64,000 bases of DNA from the NCBI GenBank assembly GCA_024277525.1, contig JAJRUZ010000042.1, positions 124,001 through 188,000 of the forward strand, written 5' to 3'. The stretch is from Caldifarciminota bacterium. GTDB taxonomy: Bacteria > Hydrothermota > Hydrothermia > Hydrothermales > JAJRUZ01. How positions within the stretch are numbered: position 1 is the first letter of the stretch; each line of letters begins with the position of its first letter. This document shows, in pieces, positions 49,842-59,687 of this stretch. The notes under the pieces were generated by a model. That model was not told the origin of the DNA. It was given only the letters and a program-made list of their open reading frames with translations, and made no database searches. A program made the translations under genes and the position numbers.

Positions 49842-51488
49842 ATGAAAATACTCTTTTTCTTTCTTTTTCTTTTGAGCAGTTCAGAAAAGGACTATATAAA
49901 AAAAATAAATGAACTGATTAAAAGAAGAAGATATGATAAAGCAGAGGAAATTATCAGAGAAAACAGAAAAAAAGGAAAAAATGAAAAACTTGATTACCTA
50001 TTCATTTATGTTTTTTATAAAAAAAAGGTTCCAGACTCTGTTATTTTTTATTCTAATAAGTTCTTAAAAGATTATACGCGGAGTAAATTTAAAACAGAAG
50101 TATTATACATGCTTGCAAAAGGGTATGAAGATAAGAAATTTTCAATAAGAGCATTTGAAACTTATATTGAGGTATTGAGACAAGGGAAATCTCCATACTA
50201 TAAAGAAGCAGAAAAAAAAGTAATAAAATATGCCAAAATAATCTCTTTAAGGGATTTACTGAGAAATATTACAAAGCTTCAAAATATGCCGATTTATCCT
50301 GAACTCCTTTCAATCGGATTTGATAAAGCAAGAGCAGAAGGAGACCTTCAAGCGCAAGAGGAAATATATACCATTCTGAAAGAATTTTATCCTGAACATA
50401 AAAAAACAAAAGAGGCAGAAAGAATATTTGAAAAAAAGAAAAAATCCTTTTTACCTATTTTCGGAGAAAGAAGAGGAAATCTGGTTCTTCTACTGCCTCT
50501 TACAGGACCTGACAGCACTTACGGGAGGGATTTTTTAAGGGGTTTTAAACTTTCTTTTAAAGAAAATTCTTACAAAACAGAAGATACAAAAGGAGAACCG
50601 CTTTATACATATAAAGTCCTTAAAGACCTCTTTACATTTTCTCAAAACTTCTCAATTGCAGTTGGTCCGATTCTTGAAGAAAATATGTTTATTGCACTTC
50701 CTTTGTTCTCGGAAAAGAAAGATAAAGTTTTCATTCTTCCTTCTCTTTCTTATATTAGAGCTCCTGAGTTCGGAAACAATATAATTTCTTTTTCAAATTC
50801 GATTCATGAAGAAATAAAAGCCATTGTGGAGAGGTTTATTTTACCGAATAACTTTGATTCCATTGCGATTTTAATTCCCGAAACCATAGAGGGCGAAAGC
50901 ATTTATTCTTTCCTCCATGACCTTTTTTCAAATAAAGAAAACTTAAAAGTTTTATTTTTAACCTATTCCATTGATTCGGTAGATTTCCAATCTAGGCTTG
51001 ATTCAATGATAAAATTCTTCGGTGATACGCTTGGTCCGGAGCTTATAATATTTCCTTCTGGAACAGAAGAAGGGCTCCTTGCTCTTGCTTCTCAGGTTGT
51101 GTTTAAGGGTTTTAAATCTTTGATTATTACTACGGGTAAATTCACCACAGAAGATTTTGCTTTGAAATCAAATCAATATATCGAAGATAAAGTAATTTTT
51201 TCCTCAATAGGGATATGGGACAGAACACTTTATGAAAAATTTATAGAAGAGTATAAAAAAGCATATAATGATTATCCGGGCGAAGCTGCATTCTTAGGAT
51301 ATGATACAGGAATAATTTTGAATTATGCTTTTGAAAAAAATATGAGCGGTCCCTTTTCTTTCAAGAATTTTTTAAGAAATTTAAAAGTTTTCAAAGGTGC
51401 ATATAAGTTTTATTTATTTGCAGAAGAAGGCGATTTTATAGTAAAATTTTACCGGATAAAAAATAAAAGATTTTATGAAATAAAATGA
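49842..51488 (+). CDS. TPR plus periplasmic ligand-binding (LpoA/LivJ-like) protein
   Basis: GNLVLLLPLTGPDSTYGRDFLRGFKLSF; YNDYPGEAAFLGYDTGIIL. Confidence 0.78.
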   Translation: MKILFFFLFLLSSSEKDYIKKINELIKRRRYDKAEEIIRENRKKGKNEKLDYLFIYVFYKKKVPDSVIFYSNKFLKDYTRSKFKTEVLYMLAKGYEDKKFSIRAFETYIEVLRQGKSPYYKEAEKKVIKYAKIISLRDLLRNITKLQNMPIYPELLSIGFDKARAEGDLQAQEEIYTILKEFYPEHKKTKEAERIFEKKKKSFLPIFGERRGNLVLLLPLTGPDSTYGRDFLRGFKLSFKENSYKTEDTKGEPLYTYKVLKDLFTFSQNFSIAVGPILEENMFIALPLFSEKKDKVFILPSLSYIRAPEFGNNIISFSNSIHEEIKAIVERFILPNNFDSIAILIPETIEGESIYSFLHDLFSNKENLKVLFLTYSIDSVDFQSRLDSMIKFFGDTLGPELIIFPSGTEEGLLALASQVVFKGFKSLIITTGKFTTEDFALKSNQYIEDKVIFSSIGIWDRTLYEKFIEEYKKAYNDYPGEAAFLGYDTGIILNYAFEKNMSGPFSFKNFLRNLKVFKGAYKFYLFAEEGDFIVKFYRIKNKRFYEIK

Positions 51489-51661
51489 AAAATTCATTGC
51501 CTTATAAAAAAGAAAATTACATTTTGCTTATTGCAGGAATTATCTGCGCTGTAATCGGATTTGTGTTTTTATGGTTTGGAGATAAAACCTTTTCCGTAAT
51601 CTTTATGGTTGTGGGTTATCTTATCCTTATCCCTCTGGGTCTTCTTCTGAAATTTAAATAA
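51485..51661 (+). CDS. Small two-TM protein (58 aa, absent from ORF track)
   Basis: ATGA overlap with previous gene; MKNSLPYKKENYILLIAGIICAVIGFVFLWFGDKTFSVIFMVVGYLILIPLGLLLKFK. Confidence 0.7.
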   Translation: MKNSLPYKKENYILLIAGIICAVIGFVFLWFGDKTFSVIFMVVGYLILIPLGLLLKFK

Positions 51662-51769
51662 AATTAATTAATTTGTGTTAAAAACCCATAATTTATTATA
51701 ATAATTTTGATGTTCCTGATATTTTTATTAATAAATCTCTGGACTTATAAAGGACCCTAAGGAGGATGG

Positions 51770-54700
51770 GTGCAAAGCATAAAGGTTTCACCTTCAGGAA
51801 GTGTTTATATCGGAGTATTCTTCGGAGGAATATATAAAAGTATAAATAAAGGGCAAACTTGGTTTCCTTTAACAGATGATAATGATTCTTTATTTTTTAA
51901 AGAAATTCCCTATCTTAAATTACATTACTGGAATCCCGACAGTGTAATTTTTTTCTTGGCGGTATCGGATTCTCAAAACGGCTCAGGCAAGGTTTATGAA
52001 CTTTATTTTACCTATGATGCAGGGAATAACTGGATAAAAATACCGATTTTCCTTTTACCCGGAGATGTAATTGAAGGACCTGTCGGACTCGGAATAATTG
52101 ATACTTTTCTATTCATAGGGTTTGACAATAAGGTACTCAAATTTAATATATCAAGATGGACCTTTGATGCCTTAAATTCTATCCCTTCCACACTGTTTCC
52201 TATAAAAGATTTGAATGACTTTTTTATACCCGGAACAGGAAGAGGTCTTGTAATATCAACACAACAGGGTGTCCATGTTTCCACCGATGCTGGAAATACA
52301 TGGACACAATTCCCAATAGGAGACACTGTGTTAAATGATACGGAAGTAAAAAAAACATTTATACTTCCGCCTTCTGCTTCTGTTCCTGCAGTTTGCTTTG
52401 CAACAGGAAGGGGTGTTTTTTATCTTGACCCTGTATCAGGGCAGTGGAAAAAAAGCACAAATTCACCCTACGGAGTTGAAGGTTTTTGGTATGTGGATAC
52501 CGCAAAAGTATATGCATATAACTGGAATGAAATTTATGTAAGTTCAAATTATGGAGTGGAATTTACAGATACTTTAAAATTACCGACATCTATATTTCCT
52601 TTAATTTACGAACTTTCCTCTATTCGGGATTCTTTGCTTGTTGCAACATCCGCAGGTGTCTTTTATACAACGGATAACGGCTTAAGTTTTAATTTAAGAA
52701 ACAGGGGTATAAGGGAAGTGATGTTGACTTCCGTGGATATTAACCCTTCCATTTCTTCAGAACTAATTATTTATTCAGCCGGTTCCGGTGTAATGAAAAG
52801 TAATGATTACGGAAATTCATTTGTTTATAAAAATAAAAAACTTGCCCCCTTAATAACAAAAGCAAGTTATCATCCCGGGCAAGGTGATGTGCTCTATGCT
52901 TTAAGTTATTTCGGAGGAATATATAAAAGCATTGACGGAGGAGAAAACTGGAATATTTTAAATTCCACGGATACAATACCGATAACGGAATTTTTTATCC
53001 ACCCGATTTTCCCAAAGTGGATATACTTGGGAACAAAAGATGGTCTTGTAGTTTCAAAGGATAGCGGTAATACATGGTTAAAGGTTATAGACGGGGTGAG
53101 CACTGTAACCGGTATTGATGTGAGTAAAGAAAATCCCGAAAGGATTATAATATGTACTTATCTGAACGGTTTATTTATAAGTAATGACACGGGTTTGAAT
53201 TTTACAAATTTCAGCAATCCTCCTGAAATTGATGGACTTATAAAGGTTAAAATAAGCCCGGTGCATGACAGTGTAATATATGTATTAAAAAATTCGGATA
53301 AAATTTTTCTTACAGAAGATTTCGGACAATCATGGAAGCCGGTATTTTCTAACCCTTCTTATATTTTTACCAATATGGATGTTTTTGAGAATAACCCGGA
53401 AATTGTATATGTTTCACTTTTTAATTATCCGGGAATACTTCAATCCCTTGATAGAGGAAGAACATTTTTTAATTTCGGAAAGGGATTAAAAGACCTTTCC
53501 TTTTATCCGTTAAGTTTTAATATTAAATTGGATTCAAAAACTAATATACACAGAGCCTATTGTGCTACTGTGAACGGCTTATTTGAGATTAAAGATAGTG
53601 TATTTGTTTTAAACGGTAATGTAACACCCCCTGTATTTACACCTGACGGAGACGGAGTGGATGATTCCTGCATTTTTTACTTCAACGCAGAAGATTCCTC
53701 AAATATAGGAATATTATACGCATATATTTATGATTCCTTGGGAAACATTGTGAATAAATTTAAGACCTTGAAAGCAAAAGAGTTAACCCTTCAAACCTCT
53801 ATCATATATTACGGTTATAATGACACCGGAATACAGATTCTACCGGGCACATATACAATTGAAGCATTTTCCTATGACGGTCTGCTTAATTATGACACAT
53901 TCAGAACAACATTTAAAATAGATTATGTACCTTTACAGACTTCAAATATTATTTCACTTGCCAATACTTACCAGCAAAAATTTGCCCTTACGAATGACGG
54001 AAAAATTTATGTGTTTTATGTTTCATGGAGAAATTTTCCGGAAGTTTATTACAGTATATCGGAAGACGGAGGAATAACATGGAGTTATCCTGTCAATATT
54101 TCAAATTCCAGAAGAAGAAAATCAATTCTGCCTTGTGTTGATGTAAATATAAAAGGAGAGATAGGGGTTATATTTTTGGAAGAAAATATACTCGGTGTTT
54201 TAAGGCCTGCCTTTGTTCTTATTGACTCATCGGGTGTAGTTGAAAAAATTTCCTTTACAGGAAATAAAAACTGCGGAGAAGTTTTTTTAATATCGGACTT
54301 GCAGGGCAATTTCCATGTTGTCTGGTCCGAAGAGGTATCCACTTCAAATTACGATATATATTATCGCAGATGGGATACTCAAAGCAATGCTTTTGATCCG
54401 GTAATAAGACTTACTACTTCCTCGGTTCCCTCTATGAACCCCTTTTTGGTAACCGATGAGTTCGGAAATCTCTATCTTTATTATTCCGAAGGAATTAAAG
54501 GTTCCGAAGAGATTCATCGCATGAAGGGAAATATATCCGGAACATGGGACTTAGCATCCGACTCAACCCTGTTTGATGGCTCCTCCCCTCAGGTTGTTAT
54601 AGATAATATAAACAATGTCCATTTATTCAGATTGTATAACGGTAGAATATACTATACTCAATTTATCCCGGATTCCGGATGGAGTTCTGATGTTATTGTT

Positions 54701-55570
54701 GACCAGGGAACAGGGAATATAAAAGATTTTTCTGTTTCTTATGATTCACTTGACAATATATATGTTGTATGGGCGGAAAGCACAACTGCATATTCAATAA
54801 AAGCAAGATTAAAAGAACATACCGAGGGATGGCAGGATATAAGGGAAATAGTTCCGTATAATGCCCGGAGCCCTTCTCTGAGCCGTCCCCACTCGGGAAA
54901 GATTCTGTATTTGAAAACAGACAGTATCCCCTATAAGGTATCTTTTGCTGATTTTGAGTCCATTTTAGATACATTTCCTCCCCTTATAATAACATATTTT
55001 GAAAAGGATACGGTTATGATCGGTGATTCCGCAATTTTATATATAGAAACAAACGAATTATTAAGTGATAATCCCACGGTTACGGTATTTAAAAACAATT
55101 TTCATGATACACTTTTTGTAATAAAAGATTCTTTAAATCCTTTATTATATTACAGTTCTTTCTCCACAAAGGGTTTTCCCTCCGGTGAGGTATATTTCAA
55201 AGTTTATGCAAAAGATGTATCCGGAAATGAGAATTATTCTCAGGATACATTATATACGGAGCGTAAGGGAGAACTTCTGCCCGAAGACCTTGTTATTATA
55301 TGGCCGAATCCTGCAAGGAATACGGATAAGGTTCATATTGAATTTTCTACAAATGTAAATGTGAAGGTGAAAATAAAGATTTATTCCCTGACAGGTAGAC
55401 TCGTAAAAACTTATGAAAAGAATGCAATAGGCGGAGAAACAAGAAATGAATTTTTATGGAAAATAGATAAAAGTGTTTCCTCCGGTATCTATATGGTGGT
55501 TTTGGAAGCAGAAGACCCTGACACAAAAGAGATAAAAAGAGTAATTAAAAAAGTGGGAATTGTGAAATGA
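51770..55570 (+). CDS. Asp-box/BNR repeat surface protein with CTD; secretion signal separated by in-frame TAA
   Basis: KSINKGQTW, VSTDAGNTW, KSIDGGENW, VSKDSGNTW, LTEDFGQSW; C-term IKIYSLTGRLVKTYEK..SSGIYMVVLEAEDP; upstream MFLIFLLINLWTYKGP* in frame. Confidence 0.75.
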   Translation: MQSIKVSPSGSVYIGVFFGGIYKSINKGQTWFPLTDDNDSLFFKEIPYLKLHYWNPDSVIFFLAVSDSQNGSGKVYELYFTYDAGNNWIKIPIFLLPGDVIEGPVGLGIIDTFLFIGFDNKVLKFNISRWTFDALNSIPSTLFPIKDLNDFFIPGTGRGLVISTQQGVHVSTDAGNTWTQFPIGDTVLNDTEVKKTFILPPSASVPAVCFATGRGVFYLDPVSGQWKKSTNSPYGVEGFWYVDTAKVYAYNWNEIYVSSNYGVEFTDTLKLPTSIFPLIYELSSIRDSLLVATSAGVFYTTDNGLSFNLRNRGIREVMLTSVDINPSISSELIIYSAGSGVMKSNDYGNSFVYKNKKLAPLITKASYHPGQGDVLYALSYFGGIYKSIDGGENWNILNSTDTIPITEFFIHPIFPKWIYLGTKDGLVVSKDSGNTWLKVIDGVSTVTGIDVSKENPERIIICTYLNGLFISNDTGLNFTNFSNPPEIDGLIKVKISPVHDSVIYVLKNSDKIFLTEDFGQSWKPVFSNPSYIFTNMDVFENNPEIVYVSLFNYPGILQSLDRGRTFFNFGKGLKDLSFYPLSFNIKLDSKTNIHRAYCATVNGLFEIKDSVFVLNGNVTPPVFTPDGDGVDDSCIFYFNAEDSSNIGILYAYIYDSLGNIVNKFKTLKAKELTLQTSIIYYGYNDTGIQILPGTYTIEAFSYDGLLNYDTFRTTFKIDYVPLQTSNIISLANTYQQKFALTNDGKIYVFYVSWRNFPEVYYSISEDGGITWSYPVNISNSRRRKSILPCVDVNIKGEIGVIFLEENILGVLRPAFVLIDSSGVVEKISFTGNKNCGEVFLISDLQGNFHVVWSEEVSTSNYDIYYRRWDTQSNAFDPVIRLTTSSVPSMNPFLVTDEFGNLYLYYSEGIKGSEEIHRMKGNISGTWDLASDSTLFDGSSPQVVIDNINNVHLFRLYNGRIYYTQFIPDSGWSSDVIVDQGTGNIKDFSVSYDSLDNIYVVWAESTTAYSIKARLKEHTEGWQDIREIVPYNARSPSLSRPHSGKILYLKTDSIPYKVSFADFESILDTFPPLIITYFEKDTVMIGDSAILYIETNELLSDNPTVTVFKNNFHDTLFVIKDSLNPLLYYSSFSTKGFPSGEVYFKVYAKDVSGNENYSQDTLYTERKGELLPEDLVIIWPNPARNTDKVHIEFSTNVNVKVKIKIYSLTGRLVKTYEKNAIGGETRNEFLWKIDKSVSSGIYMVVLEAEDPDTKEIKRVIKKVGIVK

Positions 55571-57510
55571 GATTCAAGATAACTTTTGTAATTTTTGTAA
55601 CATTCTCTTTTCTTTATTCTTCAGGAGCGGAGTTTCTTCTCATTTATCCTGATGCAAGGGGTTCTGCAATGGGAGGGGCTTTATTTTCCCTTGCGGAAGG
55701 AGAGGAAGGTGTTTTCTGGAATCCGGCAGGAATACCCGAAAAAAGGGACCCGCATATTTCGGGAACACACTCGGAATGGTTTCAGGGAGCAAGATTTGAG
55801 TATGTTGCCTTTTCGTTGCCCAAAAACAGATTCGGGTATTTCGGGATAGGGATGAAAGCCCTGTATATTCTGAATATTGAAAGAAGAACACAATACACAA
55901 TTCAACCCGAAGGCACCTATTCCGCAATTTTTTCAAATTTGAATTTTTCTTACAGCAAAAAAATTTCCGAATATTTTAATTTCGGTATAACCCTTAAGGT
56001 TATTTATGAAAATATTTATAAGGACATGGCTTTTGCCTTTGCAGGTGATATGGGCTTGCTTTATTTATCTCCCGCAGGAATAAGAGCGGGGCTTGTAGTT
56101 AAAAACATAGGGACTCCCGTAAAATTCATAAATGAAAGCGACCCCTTACCTTTGAGCATTAATGCCGGAATTTCCTATTTAACGCCTTCCAGAAATCTTG
56201 CATTTTCTTTTGGATATTCTTATGACGTTCCTGACAAATGGGGAGGTGTAAATATCGGAGCAGAATATACAATACTTAATAAAGTTTATTTAAGGGCAGG
56301 ATATACCTCACTTCTTAATAATATAGACGGATTTTCCGGATATTCATTCGGAGCAGGATTTAAAATTCTGGGATATAAGATAGATTATTCCTTTGTTCCA
56401 TACGGAATTCTCGGTTTTACTCATAAAATTACAATATCCTATTCCTTCGGATATTCACGAAAAAAGAGGCTTGAATTGGTGAAAAAGCTTAAAGCAAAGA
56501 CAAGAGCTGAACTCCTTGAAAAGGAAAAATTGACAAGTATGTCATATTATGAACAGGGTAAAGAAAAGTTTGGAAAAGGGGAATATGAAGAGGCTCAGAA
56601 ATTACTTGACATTGCTTTGATATGGGACCCTGATAATCAAAAAGCAAAGGAGTTGCTTGCACTCACCCAGGGAAAGCTTCTTGCAAGAAAACTTACGAAA
56701 CTCTTTAATCAGGCAAGAAGGGCTTTCAGAAAAGGAAACATGCCCGAGGCTTTAAAATCGGTGTCAGAGATTCTTAAACTTGACCCTGCAAATGAAGACG
56801 CAAAGATTTTAAAGGATTCCATAGATTACATAATAAAAGAACAGGCAAAGAAAAGGGCTGAGAAAGTAAAAAGAAAAGAAGAAGTTTCAACATACTTTGA
56901 AAAAGGGATAAAATATTTTGAAAAGGGAAATTACAAAAAAGCAAAAATTTATTTTGAAAAGGTATTGAAGATATTTCCCGGTCATAAAGAAGCAAAGGAG
57001 TATATTACAAAGACAAAGTATGAGATAGAAAATAAGTTTAATGAATGTTACGAGAAAGCAAATAAATACTATAAAGAAAAGAAATATAATGAATCTTATC
57101 TTTTTATAAAAAAGGCTCTTGAATACAAATCAACACCCGAGGCAAAAAATATGTTTGAGAATATAAAGAGAAAAATAAAAGAGGAGGTGGATAAATTAAT
57201 AAAAGAGGCAAAAGAACTGTATTCAAAGGGTAAATATGACGAGTCTTATGAAATTTGTTTAAGAGCAAAGAAATTTTCACCTGATAATCCCGAGATTTTG
57301 TCTCTGATAAGAAAAATAGAAAGGGAAAGGGGAGAGGAGATTGATTTGGACAAACTCTATCTTTTAGGGATTCAGGCTTATACAAGGGATGATTACAGAA
57401 CAGCCCTTTCTTATTGGGGTAAGATTTTGGAAATTGACCCGAATTATCCGAACGCAAGGAAAAATTATGAAAGAGCTCTTGCCAAGATAAAGGAACTTGA
57501 AAAGAAGTGA
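55567..57510 (+). CDS. PorV/PorQ-like beta-barrel fused to C-terminal TPR repeats
   Basis: AEFLLIYPDARGSAMGGALFSLAEGEEGVFWNPAGIP; C-term AYTRDDYRTALSYWGKILEIDPNYPNARKNYERALAK. Confidence 0.82.
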   Translation: MRFKITFVIFVTFSFLYSSGAEFLLIYPDARGSAMGGALFSLAEGEEGVFWNPAGIPEKRDPHISGTHSEWFQGARFEYVAFSLPKNRFGYFGIGMKALYILNIERRTQYTIQPEGTYSAIFSNLNFSYSKKISEYFNFGITLKVIYENIYKDMAFAFAGDMGLLYLSPAGIRAGLVVKNIGTPVKFINESDPLPLSINAGISYLTPSRNLAFSFGYSYDVPDKWGGVNIGAEYTILNKVYLRAGYTSLLNNIDGFSGYSFGAGFKILGYKIDYSFVPYGILGFTHKITISYSFGYSRKKRLELVKKLKAKTRAELLEKEKLTSMSYYEQGKEKFGKGEYEEAQKLLDIALIWDPDNQKAKELLALTQGKLLARKLTKLFNQARRAFRKGNMPEALKSVSEILKLDPANEDAKILKDSIDYIIKEQAKKRAEKVKRKEEVSTYFEKGIKYFEKGNYKKAKIYFEKVLKIFPGHKEAKEYITKTKYEIENKFNECYEKANKYYKEKKYNESYLFIKKALEYKSTPEAKNMFENIKRKIKEEVDKLIKEAKELYSKGKYDESYEICLRAKKFSPDNPEILSLIRKIERERGEEIDLDKLYLLGIQAYTRDDYRTALSYWGKILEIDPNYPNARKNYERALAKIKELEKK

Positions 57511-58874
57511 GAAAATTTAAAATTCCGATTCAAATAAAATTTCTTATATTAATTGCAATTCTTCTTTCACTTATAAGTTTATTAACAATTAAATTTGTGG
57601 GAGATTATTCAGCCAATTCTTTAAGAAAGGAGATAGGATTAAGAGCCAGGATGTTCGGTAAAAGTATTGCTGCAAGTGCGGAGGATGCCCTTATTGAAAA
57701 TGATGAACTCTTTCTTTTCAAACTCGTTACAGATGCTGTCAAAAACAGGGATATCCTGTATGCGTTTGTTGTCAATGAAGAAGGAACAATAAAGGCTCAC
57801 AGTGATATAAATCAATACGGGAAAAAATACACACCCAGGGGCAAAGAAGTTAAAGCAGGTAGAATTTTAAAGTTCAAAGGAAAAGAGATTCTTGAAATCA
57901 CAATTCCTGTTTTGCTTGCGGGTAAAAAGAAAATAGGGGAGGTTCATCTCGGAGTTTCCTTGGAACCTATAAAAGAAAATTTAAAAAAATTGAGGGAAAC
58001 TATTATTTTTATAACTTTGGGAATTTTCTTTGTGGGAATAGTAATAACGGCTTTTATGACAAAGATAATGACAGATCCTATAAAAACGCTTGTAAAGGGA
58101 ACAATGGAAATTGCCGAAGGTAATTTTGATTTCAGGATAAGGAAATATCCGAAGGATGAAATCGGAGACCTGGCTGTTGCATTCAATCAAATGGCAAGGA
58201 GTCTTAAAGAGAAGGAGTTGATAAAGGATGCATTTAAAAGGTATGTGTCAAAGCAGGTTGCAGAGGAAATATTCAAGAATCCAGAAAAATATATTCAGAG
58301 TTTGAAAGGTGAAAGAAGGAAGGTTGCGGTATTTTTTGCTGATATACGCGGATTTACCCCTCTTGCAGAAAAGCTGCCTCCGGAAGAGGTTGTTTCTATT
58401 TTAAATGATTATCTTTCCCTTATGACGGAAATCGTGTTTAAATATGAAGGAACACTTGATAAATTCATAGGTGATTGTATAATGAGTGTATTCGGAGCGC
58501 CTATATCTCATCCGGATGATGCATTAAGGGCTGTAAAAGCTGCGTATGAAATACAGGAATATTTGAACAGAGTAAATGAGGAAAGAAAAAAAGAGGGGAA
58601 AATACCGGTATATGTCGGTATCGGGATTAACTACGGAGAGGCGGTTGTCGGAAATATCGGCTCAAAGGAGAGGCTTGATTATACTGTAATAGGTGATACG
58701 GTAAATCTTGCATCAAGACTTGAGTCCCTTGCAAAAAAGGGAGAGATTCTGATTTCCGAGCAGGTTTATAATGAAGTAAAAGAACATGTTGTAGTTGAGG
58801 AGATACCTCCTACAAAGGTAAAAGGCAAGGAGAGGCCGGTTAAGATATACTCGGTTAAGAAAGTAGCATATTGA
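57507..58874 (+). CDS. Membrane class III adenylate/guanylate cyclase with extracytoplasmic sensor and HAMP
   Basis: VAVFFADIRGFTPLAEKLPPEEVV; TLDKFIGDCIMSVFGAP; LDYTVIGDTVNLASRLE. Confidence 0.93.
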   Translation: MRKFKIPIQIKFLILIAILLSLISLLTIKFVGDYSANSLRKEIGLRARMFGKSIAASAEDALIENDELFLFKLVTDAVKNRDILYAFVVNEEGTIKAHSDINQYGKKYTPRGKEVKAGRILKFKGKEILEITIPVLLAGKKKIGEVHLGVSLEPIKENLKKLRETIIFITLGIFFVGIVITAFMTKIMTDPIKTLVKGTMEIAEGNFDFRIRKYPKDEIGDLAVAFNQMARSLKEKELIKDAFKRYVSKQVAEEIFKNPEKYIQSLKGERRKVAVFFADIRGFTPLAEKLPPEEVVSILNDYLSLMTEIVFKYEGTLDKFIGDCIMSVFGAPISHPDDALRAVKAAYEIQEYLNRVNEERKKEGKIPVYVGIGINYGEAVVGNIGSKERLDYTVIGDTVNLASRLESLAKKGEILISEQVYNEVKEHVVVEEIPPTKVKGKERPVKIYSVKKVAY

Positions 58875-58877
58875 GTT

Positions 58878-59687
58878 TCAGAGGTCTGATGTAAATATTT
58901 TTTCTTTGTTTGATAGTTTACCGGGTCTGCGATGCGTCATACTGATTATCAAAAGGAATAGAGTAAGGACGACAACAATTGAGGGTCCCATAGGAATGTC
59001 TAAAATATAAGAAATGAAAGTACCTATTATACTTCCTGCTACACCTGTGATCCATCCTATCAGAAGGCGTTTTATGAAATTAAAAGCCAAAAATCCTGAT
59101 ATTAAAGAAGGAATAATCAGAAAAGAAAAAACCAGCAGAACCCCTCCCATCTGAACGGCATAAGTCACAGTTAATGCAAAAGTGATAAAGAATACAAAAT
59201 CAAGGATAAAATTCGTGAGATTACCCTCTGAAAGTGCGAGAAATTTTTTCCAGAAAAAGAAGTGGATAATAGAAATACCTGTGTATATTACAAATATTTT
59301 TAACAATTTTCCGTATGTTATCCATAACAAACTTCCGGAAAGAATACTCCGGAGTGCTTCTTCTCCATGAGGTGCCTTTTCAAGAAAAAGTATAGTCAAA
59401 GCAGTAGCAGACACATAAGTAACTCCTATCAACGCTTCTTGAATGATTTTGTCTTTATAGATACGAAATGTGGATATCAAAAGTGCACCCAAAATTCCGA
59501 ATGATAAAGATGTAAAAAAGAGATCCCAATTAAGCATCACAGCAAAAGCACTTCCCATAGCAACAATTTGAGCAATTGCCAAATCCGCAAATATTATCCC
59601 TCTCTTAAGGATATGGAGCCCGAAATAAGTGTGTATTCCCGCTATCATAAAAGAAGCAAAAATAACAGGGAGTAAAATTTCAATCAT
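58878..59687 (-). CDS. znuB: Metal (Zn/Mn) ABC transporter permease
   Basis: HTYFGLHILKRGIIFADLAIAQIVAMGSAFAV; GGVLLVFSFLIIPSLISGFLA. Confidence 0.88.
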   Translation of the reverse strand: MIEILLPVIFASFMIAGIHTYFGLHILKRGIIFADLAIAQIVAMGSAFAVMLNWDLFFTSLSFGILGALLISTFRIYKDKIIQEALIGVTYVSATALTILFLEKAPHGEEALRSILSGSLLWITYGKLLKIFVIYTGISIIHFFFWKKFLALSEGNLTNFILDFVFFITFALTVTYAVQMGGVLLVFSFLIIPSLISGFLAFNFIKRLLIGWITGVAGSIIGTFISYILDIPMGPSIVVVLTLFLLIISMTHRRPGKLSNKEKIFTSDL

